From: UBA822 sp965249775
Lineage (GTDB): Bacteria > Gemmatimonadota > Gemmatimonadetes > Longimicrobiales > Gaopeijiaceae
Direction: 5' to 3'
DNA: 64,000 bases
NCBI GenBank assembly: GCA_965249775.1
Contig: OZ252253.1
Location: forward strand, 3,968,001 to 4,032,000
The notes below the pieces were generated by a model. That model searched no databases. It had not been told where the DNA came from and saw nothing but the letters and a program-made list of their open reading frames with translations. The translations under genes were made by a program, and so were the position numbers. Below are positions 52,759 to 61,077 of this stretch, one piece after another (positions within the stretch are counted from its first letter, which is position 1; each line of letters starts with the position of its first letter).

Positions 52759-53711
52759 TCAGGGGGTGGCGTCACCGAGAACGCCGTCACGGCCTCGACG
52801 ATGCCGCGCGCTGCACGGTCCGGATCGTCCACGATCACCCGGCGATCCCTTCGACTCGTAAGGAAGCCCGTCTCGAGGATCACGGCGATGGTCATGGGAT
52901 GCAGCGCGTGCTCGTACCGGCGAAAGTTGAACGCGTAGTAGTTCCGCATGCGACGGGTCGCCACTGGCAACCGTTTGATGCCCGTCGCCTCTCCGTAGCT
53001 TTGCTCGAGCAATGCCTCGATCTGCGACGCCCAGCCGGTAGCGTCACGGCTGGGCGACGCGACCCGGTAGCCGGTGGCGTTGGGGTCGTTGCTCCCGTCG
53101 GCGTGGATGGCGATGAAGAGATGGGCCCGATAGTCCGGAGGTACGACCGCCGGTAGGATGTCGACCTCGTAGCCCAGCTCCTCGAGCATCGCGCCCGTAC
53201 GCCGAACGATTTCCAGGTTGACCTCCCACTCCGCCGTCCCCTCCCAGCGGGTCCCGTTGTTCCGAAGCCCGCGGAGCTCCCTAGGCGCTTCGTCCGCTCG
53301 CCAGTGGCCGGCTTGCAGTGCGATTCGCACCGGTCCCTCGGGCGGTTTCCAGTCAGCGGGCGTTGGGATCGGCCCTGGATAACGATTGTAGCTACGCCAC
53401 CTGGAGCGCCTCCTTCTGTCGGGCGGGGGAGGAGCGACCGTCTCACGCGTGCTTTCCTGGGGCTGACGCGCGCCCTCCTGGGACTGACGCGTTTCCTCCA
53501 GGGACTGGGTTGATTCGACGAGCTCGGTCCCTGCTGGCTCGTCGGCCTGGAGCGGTTCCGTCGCAGTGGAAGACAGCGGCTCCGCTATCCGGGCTGTGGC
53601 GGAGGGATAAAGAGGAGCGACGGCCGGTGGAGCTTCAGACCCGGCCTGAAGGCGGAACGCCGCGAGCAGCGCCACGAACGCGCCCATGTAAGTAAGCGCG
53701 ACCAATCTCAC
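52692..53711 (-). CDS. N-acetylmuramoyl-L-alanine amidase (Amidase_3)
   Basis: A protein of 339 residues. A signal anchor (about 1-23) is followed by a low-complexity linker rich in Gln, Glu and Thr (TQSLEETRQSQEGARQPQESTRE) and a basic segment. The catalytic domain spans about 127-320: zinc and catalytic positions in QAGHW, WEVNLEIVRR, FIAIHADGS and AVILETGFLT (Glu). It cleaves the lactyl bond linking glycan to peptide in peptidoglycan, probably during daughter-cell separation. Confidence 0.88.
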   Translation of the reverse strand: MRLVALTYMGAFVALLAAFRLQAGSEAPPAVAPLYPSATARIAEPLSSTATEPLQADEPAGTELVESTQSLEETRQSQEGARQPQESTRETVAPPPPDRRRRSRWRSYNRYPGPIPTPADWKPPEGPVRIALQAGHWRADEAPRELRGLRNNGTRWEGTAEWEVNLEIVRRTGAMLEELGYEVDILPAVVPPDYRAHLFIAIHADGSNDPNATGYRVASPSRDATGWASQIEALLEQSYGEATGIKRLPVATRRMRNYYAFNFRRYEHALHPMTIAVILETGFLTSRRDRRVIVDDPDRAARGIVEAVTAFSVTPPPEIADDGTSSGSSARASSVISGS

Positions 53712-53915
53712 ATGTTCCTCCCTACGAATCGGTTGCCCGAGAGGCGGTCCGGTGGCGAACCGCCTCCGTGCGACGAGGCATGCTACACGCGGGGCGGCGA
53801 CAATGCAACGAAATCGTTGTGCGGCGCTTGCGACGTGCGGCGTGGGTCCGCATCGTAGCCCGCACAGCAGAGCCGGAGGCAGTCAGCCGTTCTTCTCCAG
53901 AGGAGCAAGGGGATC

Positions 53916-54407
53916 ATGGATCGAAAACGTTGCCCATGGAGCGCATGCATCGGCGCGGCTGTTCTCCTCAGCGTATTAGGCTTCGCCCCCTCTTCGTTGT
54001 CGGCCCAGAGAGATGAGATGACAGATGAGATATGGACCTTGGAGGAGCAGTACTGGCAATACGTAGAAGCCGGGGACATCGAGAGCTACGTCACACTTTG
54101 GCACGACGACTTCGTCGGCTGGCCCTGCAGTAATCTTCACCCTTCAGGAGTTGAAAACATCGCGGACTGGCTGCGGGTGATCCGCGACGAAGGAGTCCGG
54201 GTCTTCTACGAACTTCATCGTGAGGCACTTCAGCATTTCGGCGACGTTGCGGTCGTGCATTACAGCTCGCCCATCATTCGCCGGTATCCGGACGGGAGAG
54301 TCACCGGTGAAGGCCGTCTTCTCAAGTTCACACACACGTGGATGAGATCCGGCGGCCAGTGGAAAATCATCTCCGGGATGTGTGCCCTCGCGGAACCCAT
54401 CGGCTGA
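53916..54407 (+). CDS. Exported NTF2-like protein (DUF4440/SnoaL type)
   Basis: A protein of 163 residues with a signal peptide ending near LSAQR (about 31). The core is EIWTLEEQYWQYVEAGDIESYVTLWHDDFVGWP, then RVFYELHREALQHFGDVAVVHYSSPIIRRYPDG and FTHTWMRSGGQWKIISG, the DUF4440 arrangement. It is an enzyme or binding protein of unknown substrate. Confidence 0.8.
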   Translation: MDRKRCPWSACIGAAVLLSVLGFAPSSLSAQRDEMTDEIWTLEEQYWQYVEAGDIESYVTLWHDDFVGWPCSNLHPSGVENIADWLRVIRDEGVRVFYELHREALQHFGDVAVVHYSSPIIRRYPDGRVTGEGRLLKFTHTWMRSGGQWKIISGMCALAEPIG

Positions 54408-54475
54408 TTCCCGAAGCCAACGCGCCGACAGCCAATGCGTTGCCAAGAGGCCTAGGGTCCACTTAATACTCAGCC

Positions 54476-55048
54476 ATGACGTCCCTTGGCAGCGGTGAGG
54501 TTACCCGCATCCTATCCGGTAAAGATCGACTGAGTCGCGAAGAAGCCCTCGAGGAACTCCTGCCGGTGGTATACGACGAGTTGAGGGCGCTGGCCGGGGC
54601 TAGACTTCGGCACGAGCGTCCGGATCACAGCCTGCAGGCGACGGCGCTCGTGCACGAGGCGTATATCCGGCTGGTTGGTTGGGAGCAGCAGACATGGATC
54701 GATCGCGCGCACTTCTATCGGGCGGCCGCCGAGGCGATGCGGAGGATCTTGATCGACCACGCTCGAGGCCGGGCGCGCGGAAAGCGCGGCGGCGGGCGCG
54801 TCCGGGTCGATCTCGAGCACGCCAACCTGGCGACATGGAGTGACCCGGACGAGGTCTTGGCACTCGATGAGGCATTACATCGCCTAATGGATCAGGACCC
54901 CCGAGCAGCCGAGATCGTTCAGCTTCGATTCTTCGCCGGGCTCAGCGTCGAGGAGACGGCGAAGGCACTGGAGCTATCGATCCGGACGGTGCACCGCGAG
55001 TTCGCGCGCACCTGGCTCTTCAGAGCCCTCGGGGAGGCTGACGACTAA
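54476..55048 (+). CDS. ECF-type sigma factor
   Basis: A protein of 190 residues. Sigma region 2 occupies about 15-85 (ELLPVVYDELRALAGARLRHE, then HSLQATALVHEAYIRLV and FYRAAAEAMRRILIDHARG). Sigma region 4 HTH is about 140-180 (AEIVQLRFFAGLSVEETAKALELSIRTVHREFARTWLFRAL). The pattern is the ECF family found next to Ser/Thr kinases in Planctomycetes, Acidobacteria and Gemmatimonadota. It ends 10 bp before the kinase gene, implying that the kinase controls it. No anti-sigma gene is adjacent. Confidence 0.92.
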   Translation: MTSLGSGEVTRILSGKDRLSREEALEELLPVVYDELRALAGARLRHERPDHSLQATALVHEAYIRLVGWEQQTWIDRAHFYRAAAEAMRRILIDHARGRARGKRGGGRVRVDLEHANLATWSDPDEVLALDEALHRLMDQDPRAAEIVQLRFFAGLSVEETAKALELSIRTVHREFARTWLFRALGEADD

Positions 55049-55058
55049 AAGAGCGAGG

Positions 55059-58000
55059 GTGCCAACCATGCCGAACGCCGACTGGGACCGAGTCAAGCAC
55101 ATCTTCCACGAGGTACTCGAAAAGACGGGTCCAGAGCGGGACCAGCTCCTCCGGAAACTGTGCGGAGACGACTCCGAGCTGCGATCGAACGTCCAGACGC
55201 TCCTCGCGGCTTATCGCGATGCCGGTCCGTTCATGGACGACCTGACGATCGATGGTTTGGACCCTGTGGCAGCGGCGTCGATTGGACTGGCCGCACAGGA
55301 GCCACCCGAGGGCCTGGGGACCCGCATCGGTCCGTACAAGATCCTCCAGGTTATCGGTGAAGGGGGGTTCGGCGTCGTCTACATGGCCGAGCAGGAGGAG
55401 CCGATCCGGCGCCGCGTGGCGCTCAAGGTCATCAAGCCGGGCATGGACACGAAGCAGGTCATTGCTCGCTTCGAGGCCGAGCGCCAGGCGCTCGCGATGA
55501 TGGACCACCCCAATATCGCCAAGGTGTTCGAGGCCGGCACGACACCGGCGGGGCGACCGTACTTCGTCATGGAGCTCGTCAAAGGGGTCACGATCACGGA
55601 CTACTGCGACGAGCATCGGCTCGACACTCGCGAGCGTCTCGCCCTGTTCACGGAGGTGTGCGGCGCGGTTCAACACGCGCACGAAAACGGAATCATCCAT
55701 CGGGATATCAAGCCGTCGAACGTGATGGTCACGCTTCACGACGGCGCTCCGGTGCCCAAGGTCATCGACTTCGGCGTGGCGAAAGCGACGCAACAGAGGC
55801 TGACCGATACGACGCTTTTCACCGAGTACAACCAGTTCATCGGCACCCCGACCTACGTGAGCCCCGAGCAGGCGACCTACGAAGGGCTCGACGTGGACGG
55901 TCGTGCCGACGTGTACTCACTTGGCGTCCTTCTCTACGAGCTGCTCACGGGCACGACGCCCCACGATTCACAGGCATTGAAGCGGGCCGCCTACCTCGAG
56001 GTCATCCGCATCCTCAAGGAAGACGAGCCCCCGAAGCCGTCCACTCGCATCCAGACCATGGGCAAGTCGAGTGAGGCGCACGCGAAGCACCGGGACGCTT
56101 CAGCCGTGGGGCTCGCCAAGGTGCTTCGAGGCGACCTGGACTGGATCGTCATGAAGGCCCTGGAGAAGGAGCGCAGCCGGAGGTACGAGTCCGCGTCGGA
56201 GCTGGCGGACGATATTTCCCGGTACTTCGACCAAATGCCGATCGTGGCGAGGCCGCCGAGTGCCATGTATCGGGCGCGCAAGCTGCTGCGTCGGAAACGG
56301 GGACCGTTCGCCGCGGCTGCTGTGATCGCGCTCTTGACGCTCGGGGACGTCGCCTACGTCGGATGGCAACGGAGCCAGATGGCGGATGCGGCTACAGGAG
56401 CAGGTTTGGCAGCTACACTATCGACCATGGCTGCCGGTCGGGTCTGGACGGGGCCGGAGGTCGAGAGCGGTTACGGGTCAGTATCCCCCGATGGTCGCTA
56501 TTTGTCGTTCGCAGACTGGGAGTCGGGTAACCTCGCCATCCATGATTTCACGACGGGCGAGAACCGGCCGGTCACTAGCGGTGGGACTTTCGCGAACGAC
56601 GGAACGTACAACTATGCGGAGGTCTCGAGGTGGTCTCCTGACGGCACCCAACTGGCGTACACCCGCTACGACAACCACAACTACGATGTTTGGCTCACCG
56701 GCGTCGAAGGCCTCGATTCCCGGCCGCTGTACAGCAACGACGACGTGCACTACCCCAACATCGGTGGCTGGTCACCCGACGGGCAGTACCTCTCGCTGAC
56801 GCTCTTGATGCGCAATCCCAGTAGGTCGACGGACGGGATGCAGATTGGGCTCCTGTCTGTCAGTGATGGCTCCGTGCACATCCTCAAGTCGTTTGACAAA
56901 GGCGAGCCCTACGCGAGCTGGTTCTCACCGGACGGGAAGTACTTTGCCTATAGCCATCAATCGGATGAGACGTCCCAGAATCGCGACCTCTTCCTCATGG
57001 CCGTGGACGGGAGCCGTGACGTGCGCCTGACCGAAACGCCGGCGGATGAGGGCATCCTCGGTTGGGCGCCGGACGGTTCTCTTCTTTTCAAGAGCAATCG
57101 GAGCGGACGTTACGCACTTTGGATGATCAGCGTCGAGAATGGTACGGCCATCGGTTCCGCGGTCATGCTTCGCGATGGACTCGGCGACGTGACGAACTCC
57201 GGGACGACCCACGATGGGGCGTTGTACTACGTGGCCAGAGCGGAGGGTGGTGCGCATGCGTTTACCGCCGCGTTCGATCCCGAGACTGTCGAGGTGGTTG
57301 GACCGGCTAGGCCGGTTGCTCGGTCATCCCACGGGTCGACGGGAGACCCGGCGTGGTCGGCGGACGGCAACTATCTCGCCTATCGGTCTCAGCGCGGACC
57401 GGAATCGCTCTTGGTGATTCGTTCGCTCTCTTCAGGACGTGAGACGGCCATCCCCCTCGACTTGGATAGCCCATATCCTTGGACTCTGCAGTGGCATCCC
57501 GACGGCGAGTCGCTTTATCTGCGTGGGCGACTCGGAGGCCGCGAGGGTCTCTTGCAATTCGACATCACAGATGGTGCGACCCCACAAATCGTTCTAGAAA
57601 CGACGCCTATCATACAGTGGGGCGGTCCAGTGGTCGGCCCAGATGGCAAGACGCTGTACAGGATCGAGCATGTCAGCTCCGAGAACGGGGCGTCCGGAGT
57701 TCCCGGGACCCGAGCCATCATGAGAATCGACGCGGAGACGGGGCAGGGATCCGAGTTGCATCGTGTGAAGCCTGAAGACGTCGGGCCGCGACATCACTTG
57801 TCACCCGACGGTCGAGACATCGTCTTCTCGACGGGGACGGCCCGAGCGCCGGTCCTCAACATCGTCTCGACGACCGACGGGGTCGTGAGGCATTTGGCGG
57901 ACCTCGAGTACCGCGGCGAACCCATCCTAACGCGAGGGCTCGCGTGGACGCCTGACGGAAACAACATCGTGTTCTTTGGAAGGCGTATCCCCGACGCTCG

Positions 58001-58253
58001 AATGTCTGAAGAGGAAGTACAGCGCCTCCCGGTACGGTTGTATCGGATCCGAGCGACGGGCGGTGATCCCGAACCAGCCGGACTCGAACTAACAGCAATG
58101 GAGACACAATGGCTCAGGCGTAGATTCGGGGGCCTCGAGCCGCAGTTCCGGCCCGACGGCCGTGAGATCAGGTTCGTTGCGGTGGACACGTCGGAGCCGA
58201 GTGCGGTTTGGGTGCTGGAGAACTTCCTGCCGACGTCCGAGGGAGATCGCTAG
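55059..58253 (+). CDS. Ser/Thr kinase with WD40/TolB-like propeller, linked to ECF sigma
   Basis: 1064 residues from GTG 55059, with ATG 55068 also possible. An N-terminal segment (about 5-60) is typical of this kinase group (WDRVKHIFHEVLEK). Kinase motifs: GEGGFGVVYMA 100-110, Lys123, HRDIKPSN 214-221, DFGVA 237-241, and a SPEQA-type segment. A membrane helix lies near 413-433, and about 600 residues of SPDG-type propeller blades follow outside. It probably phosphorylates the adjacent ECF sigma factor when its exterior domain detects a signal. Confidence 0.9.
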   Translation: MPTMPNADWDRVKHIFHEVLEKTGPERDQLLRKLCGDDSELRSNVQTLLAAYRDAGPFMDDLTIDGLDPVAAASIGLAAQEPPEGLGTRIGPYKILQVIGEGGFGVVYMAEQEEPIRRRVALKVIKPGMDTKQVIARFEAERQALAMMDHPNIAKVFEAGTTPAGRPYFVMELVKGVTITDYCDEHRLDTRERLALFTEVCGAVQHAHENGIIHRDIKPSNVMVTLHDGAPVPKVIDFGVAKATQQRLTDTTLFTEYNQFIGTPTYVSPEQATYEGLDVDGRADVYSLGVLLYELLTGTTPHDSQALKRAAYLEVIRILKEDEPPKPSTRIQTMGKSSEAHAKHRDASAVGLAKVLRGDLDWIVMKALEKERSRRYESASELADDISRYFDQMPIVARPPSAMYRARKLLRRKRGPFAAAAVIALLTLGDVAYVGWQRSQMADAATGAGLAATLSTMAAGRVWTGPEVESGYGSVSPDGRYLSFADWESGNLAIHDFTTGENRPVTSGGTFANDGTYNYAEVSRWSPDGTQLAYTRYDNHNYDVWLTGVEGLDSRPLYSNDDVHYPNIGGWSPDGQYLSLTLLMRNPSRSTDGMQIGLLSVSDGSVHILKSFDKGEPYASWFSPDGKYFAYSHQSDETSQNRDLFLMAVDGSRDVRLTETPADEGILGWAPDGSLLFKSNRSGRYALWMISVENGTAIGSAVMLRDGLGDVTNSGTTHDGALYYVARAEGGAHAFTAAFDPETVEVVGPARPVARSSHGSTGDPAWSADGNYLAYRSQRGPESLLVIRSLSSGRETAIPLDLDSPYPWTLQWHPDGESLYLRGRLGGREGLLQFDITDGATPQIVLETTPIIQWGGPVVGPDGKTLYRIEHVSSENGASGVPGTRAIMRIDAETGQGSELHRVKPEDVGPRHHLSPDGRDIVFSTGTARAPVLNIVSTTDGVVRHLADLEYRGEPILTRGLAWTPDGNNIVFFGRRIPDARMSEEEVQRLPVRLYRIRATGGDPEPAGLELTAMETQWLRRRFGGLEPQFRPDGREIRFVAVDTSEPSAVWVLENFLPTSEGDR

Positions 58254-59383
58254 CGGTCGGAGCTGGTGGGGCGGGACGCGTGATGTTCCGCCCCACGGTG
58301 GGGCCTGGTTGGGCGTGGGCTTGATACCGCGCCCTCCTGGCGCATGATGAGCACCGAGTCACCGAACTCGTGTGAGCGATAGTGATCCTCTTCGAGCGCA
58401 CGACTCATACGCTGTAGCGCCGCTCCGTTCGCGAACGCTCGCAGCAACTGGTAGTGACTCTCGTCGGGCTCGTGTACTCCGCTGACGATGCCGTCGACCA
58501 CACGGAGTCTCGTCTGCGCGCCGATGCGTTGAGTGGCCAGGCTGGCTCCAGGCCGCGGCGCACCTCCATGCAACACCGCTCCATGCAGCGCCGTGTGCTC
58601 CAGAGCACGGGTCACGGTGGTGCCCAGGGCGATCACGCGACCGCCTCGCGCTTTGGCCCGCGAGATCGCGCGTACGGTTGCACGAGGCACATGGTATGCC
58701 TCATCGAACGGCAACTTCACGTCGAGTGCTGCATCGCCCGTCGACGAAATCCCGGCCGCGAGCGTCAGGGTTGCGAAACCGACCCCCCGTGCCTGAAGTG
58801 CCTTCAGGAAGGCCCAGTCGATCATGAAGCTCGCTGATGGCGGCTCGAACGAGACCGGTAGCGCAGCGACCCGCGTCCAGGCGTCCCACAATATGAGCGG
58901 TCGGTCGATGTGCGCGTACTGGATCGGTTTGCCGTGTCTTGCGATGCCGCCCCAGATCTCATCGGGGGTACCGACGAAGCTCAGCCCCACGAGGCGCGGG
59001 TGACCGAGCAATTTCGTAACTGTGGCCTTCAGCGGTCCCAACATCAGGACATCACCGATCCGCAGTGGGGGAGGCGGCGAGCGGTCTTCCGTGCGGGTCC
59101 GATGATCACCCGCGCCGAAGGCGATCGCGGTGAAGTCGTACACGTCGTCGACGGCCAGAGAACGCCGACCGGCCAATCGTATCTCGATCGGCGCTCCGCT
59201 GCGCTCGTGGAGGCCCCCGAGGCTCGCCGGTATCGTGGCGGCATCGTTCGCGATGACCAGGTCACCCGGGGACAACTGGTGAACCAGCTGCGTCCTCGCC
59301 GCGTGGTCGAGCCTGCCGTCGGATTGAACGACCAGCAGCCTGGCGTCGGGCGGGCGCTGCGATGGTGTAGTGGCGGCTTTCAT
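58250..59383 (-). CDS. QueA-like protein (SAM:tRNA ribosyltransferase-isomerase family)
   Basis: A protein of 377 residues. QueA family blocks are seen: ARLLVV, LVHQLSPGDLVIANDAATIPASL (compare LLVLNDTRVIPARL in true QueA), SGAPIEIRLAG, FEPPSASFMIDWAFLKALQARGVGFATLTLAAGISS, then GGRVIALGTTVTRALE. The usual N-terminal FDYELP region is missing and the family Arg in the VIPAR motif is not conserved, so this is a divergent paralogue whose reaction is uncertain. It forms an operon with the SDR (ATGA overlap at 59380-59383) and lies under the SoxR-type promoter. Confidence 0.78.
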   Translation of the reverse strand: MKAATTPSQRPPDARLLVVQSDGRLDHAARTQLVHQLSPGDLVIANDAATIPASLGGLHERSGAPIEIRLAGRRSLAVDDVYDFTAIAFGAGDHRTRTEDRSPPPPLRIGDVLMLGPLKATVTKLLGHPRLVGLSFVGTPDEIWGGIARHGKPIQYAHIDRPLILWDAWTRVAALPVSFEPPSASFMIDWAFLKALQARGVGFATLTLAAGISSTGDAALDVKLPFDEAYHVPRATVRAISRAKARGGRVIALGTTVTRALEHTALHGAVLHGGAPRPGASLATQRIGAQTRLRVVDGIVSGVHEPDESHYQLLRAFANGAALQRMSRALEEDHYRSHEFGDSVLIMRQEGAVSSPRPTRPHRGAEHHASRPTSSDR

Positions 59384-60150
59384 GTTGTGGCTCCGCTCGT
59401 GGCTCCAGTCGCGGCACCGGCGCTTCGGGCGAACACTTCGATGAGCTCGACGATTTCCTGAGCGGAGTCCGCCGGTCGCTTCAGATCCGCCGGGTCGGCG
59501 TCGGGCACGGCCAAGGCGTGCAGAGGTGTGTCCATGTCACCGGGATCGATGGCCTTCACCCGCACTCCGTGTGCCTGAAGTTCCTCGTCCCAGATCCTGC
59601 TCATATGTAACAGCGCTGCCTTGCTCGCGCCGTACGCCCCCCAGCCCGCGTAAGGCGTCACCGCCGCGTCGCTGGTGATGTTGACAACCAGCGCCGGTCG
59701 GCCCGCACGGGCGGATGCGCTGAGTGCCCCGAGGAGCGCCTTGGTGAGGCGAAACGGACCGACCACGTTCGTAGCCAGCGCGGCCTCCAAGTCTTCGCAA
59801 TCCGTATCGGCCAGCAATTCGAGCGGGACTGGGCCGAGACTCGAAGCGTTGTTGATGAGTACGTCGAGTCCTCCCAGAGCTGCGGTGATCTGCATGGCCA
59901 TCGGGTAGGTCGCGTCCTTCTCTGACACGTCACCCGCAATACCGTGGGTTCCCACGTGCTGGCGCGCCACTTCGCGCACCCGATCGTCCTGCCGAGCGAC
60001 GAACGCCACGGCGGCCCCGCGATCGTGCAGCGTCTCCACAAGCGCTAGACCCAGTCCCGACGTACCGCCCGTGACGGCGACGCGTAGGCCAGTCAGTGTC
60101 GATGTGGTGGCAGTCGGTGTGTGGTCGGTCGACTCGTAGGTAGAGGTCAT
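59380..60150 (-). CDS. Short-chain dehydrogenase under SoxR-type promoter
   Basis: A protein of 256 residues. TGGTSGLGLAL, NNASSLG, Ser in VNITSDAAV and Tyr-x-x-x-Lys in YGASK are present, so the active site is complete. After a low-complexity start (STYESTDHTPTATTS) the domain begins near residue 20. It is coupled to the QueA-like gene and transcribed away from the SoxR gene. The C-terminal tail is rich in Ala, Gly and Thr. Confidence 0.88.
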   Translation of the reverse strand: MTSTYESTDHTPTATTSTLTGLRVAVTGGTSGLGLALVETLHDRGAAVAFVARQDDRVREVARQHVGTHGIAGDVSEKDATYPMAMQITAALGGLDVLINNASSLGPVPLELLADTDCEDLEAALATNVVGPFRLTKALLGALSASARAGRPALVVNITSDAAVTPYAGWGAYGASKAALLHMSRIWDEELQAHGVRVKAIDPGDMDTPLHALAVPDADPADLKRPADSAQEIVELIEVFARSAGAATGATSGATT

Positions 60151-60210
60151 GACTTGCTCCTTTCGCCTTTGTGCTCCGCCTTTGAGGCGGCCGATTCGAA
60201 CTCTCCGACC

Positions 60211-60241
60211 AATCTACAAGTTAAAGTGAACTTGAAGTCAA
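60211..60241 (-). promoter_or_regulatory. MerR-type promoter with 19-bp spacer
   Basis: On the minus strand: TTGACT (-35, 60236-60241), exactly 19 bp, TAGATT (-10, 60211-60216). Within the spacer is an inverted repeat CAAGTT/AACTTG (60217-60222 and 60229-60234). MerR-family activators such as SoxR work only on spacers of 19-20 bp, twisting the DNA to align the elements, so this fits control by the adjacent SoxR gene. Confidence 0.8.
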
Positions 60242-60267
60242 GGCCTTTATCGATTAGCTTCCTATTC

Positions 60268-60711
60268 ATGTCAGAGTTGATCACCATCGGTGAGGTTTCT
60301 CGTCGCAGCGGCGTGGCTGCATCAGCGCTGCGGTACTATGAAGACCGAGGACTCATCGAGTCGGAGCGCGCAGGCTCGGGGCACCGCCGTTACCCACGAG
60401 CGGTGCTCCGACGGATCGCGTTTATCGTTTTCGCTCAGCGCGTCGGGCTGAGCCTCGACGAGATCGACACGGAGCTGGGAAAGCTTCCTTCAGAGGGCGT
60501 ACCGACCGGCCGCGATTGGTCACGACTCTCGGGCGCGTGGACGTCAAGAATCGATCAGCGGATCGCCGAGCTCGAGCGCCTCAGGGTTGGGCTTACCGAG
60601 TGCATTGGGTGCGGCTGCCTCTCACTCGAGCGCTGCCGCCTCGCGAACCCCGCCGACCGCGCAGCTCGTCATGGCCCGGGTCCACGTTTTTGGATCGGAG
60701 ACGGCGCGTAG
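60268..60711 (+). CDS. soxR: Redox-sensing regulator SoxR
   Basis: 147 residues from ATG 60268; the upstream open frame has no site. The MerR HTH is at the start (MSELITIGEVSRRSGVAASALRYYEDRGLIESERAGSGHRRYPRAVLRRIAFI). The C-terminal iron-sulphur motif is complete: Cys112, Cys115, Cys117, Cys123 (C-x2-C-x-C-x5-C). It senses redox-active compounds through a [2Fe-2S] cluster. It is divergent from the SDR/QueA-like operon, whose promoter carries the matching site. Confidence 0.92.
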   Translation: MSELITIGEVSRRSGVAASALRYYEDRGLIESERAGSGHRRYPRAVLRRIAFIVFAQRVGLSLDEIDTELGKLPSEGVPTGRDWSRLSGAWTSRIDQRIAELERLRVGLTECIGCGCLSLERCRLANPADRAARHGPGPRFWIGDGA

Positions 60712-61077
60712 GCAGACGCGGGCCTGGGCAGTGGCGACTCCTTTTCTTGCGTATGGAAGGGAGAGGGATCGACGGTCCTCCTACGGCCAGCGCTTCGCTC
60801 CACCGCCTTCGGCGGCGGACTGTCCTCCGGAGGACCGTCGACCCCTCTTCCACCTACGAGCTAGAAGAGGGCGCCCCGTACCCGACGGCAAGGAAGTCAT
60901 CTCCGGAGCGGGATCGTGAGCCCCTCTTCCACCCTTCCGCCAAGAAGAGAGGGGGCTTGGACCGCCAATCCCGGGTGTGTCTTGCTCTCGCCGGAGACAA
61001 CGTCCAACTTCGTTCGGAGCAGCCTGATGGAAGGCACGGCCCGGGCAGTACGGCACAGGAGGAGGGGCGGATCACTC
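60712..61077. other. Gene-free stretch before the phosphatase gene
   Basis: A 366-bp stretch with no supportable gene. It holds dispersed repeat copy B (60732-60852), then two copies of CCCCTCTTCCACC (60842-60854 and 60921-60933) with nearby complementary AAGAGGG or AAGAAGAGAGGG runs, which could fold. The final 60 bp include the GGAGGAGGGG site before ATG 61078. Confidence 0.6.
60732..60852. repeat. Dispersed long-hairpin repeat, copy B
   Basis: About 120 bp matching copy A at 15333-15452; the core (60769-60841) differs at only a few positions. Inverted arms share GTCGACGGTCCTCC (left arm ends at 60781, right arm begins at 60829), flanked by AG-rich and CT-rich arms. It has no coding content. 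Like copy A it lies in an intergenic gap before a gene, here the PhoD phosphatase. Confidence 0.75.

Noticed and set aside
60181..60240. tRNA-like T-loop (GATTCGAAC)
   Set aside because: There is no acceptor stem, anticodon arm or CCA context; the sequence is the SoxR promoter region.
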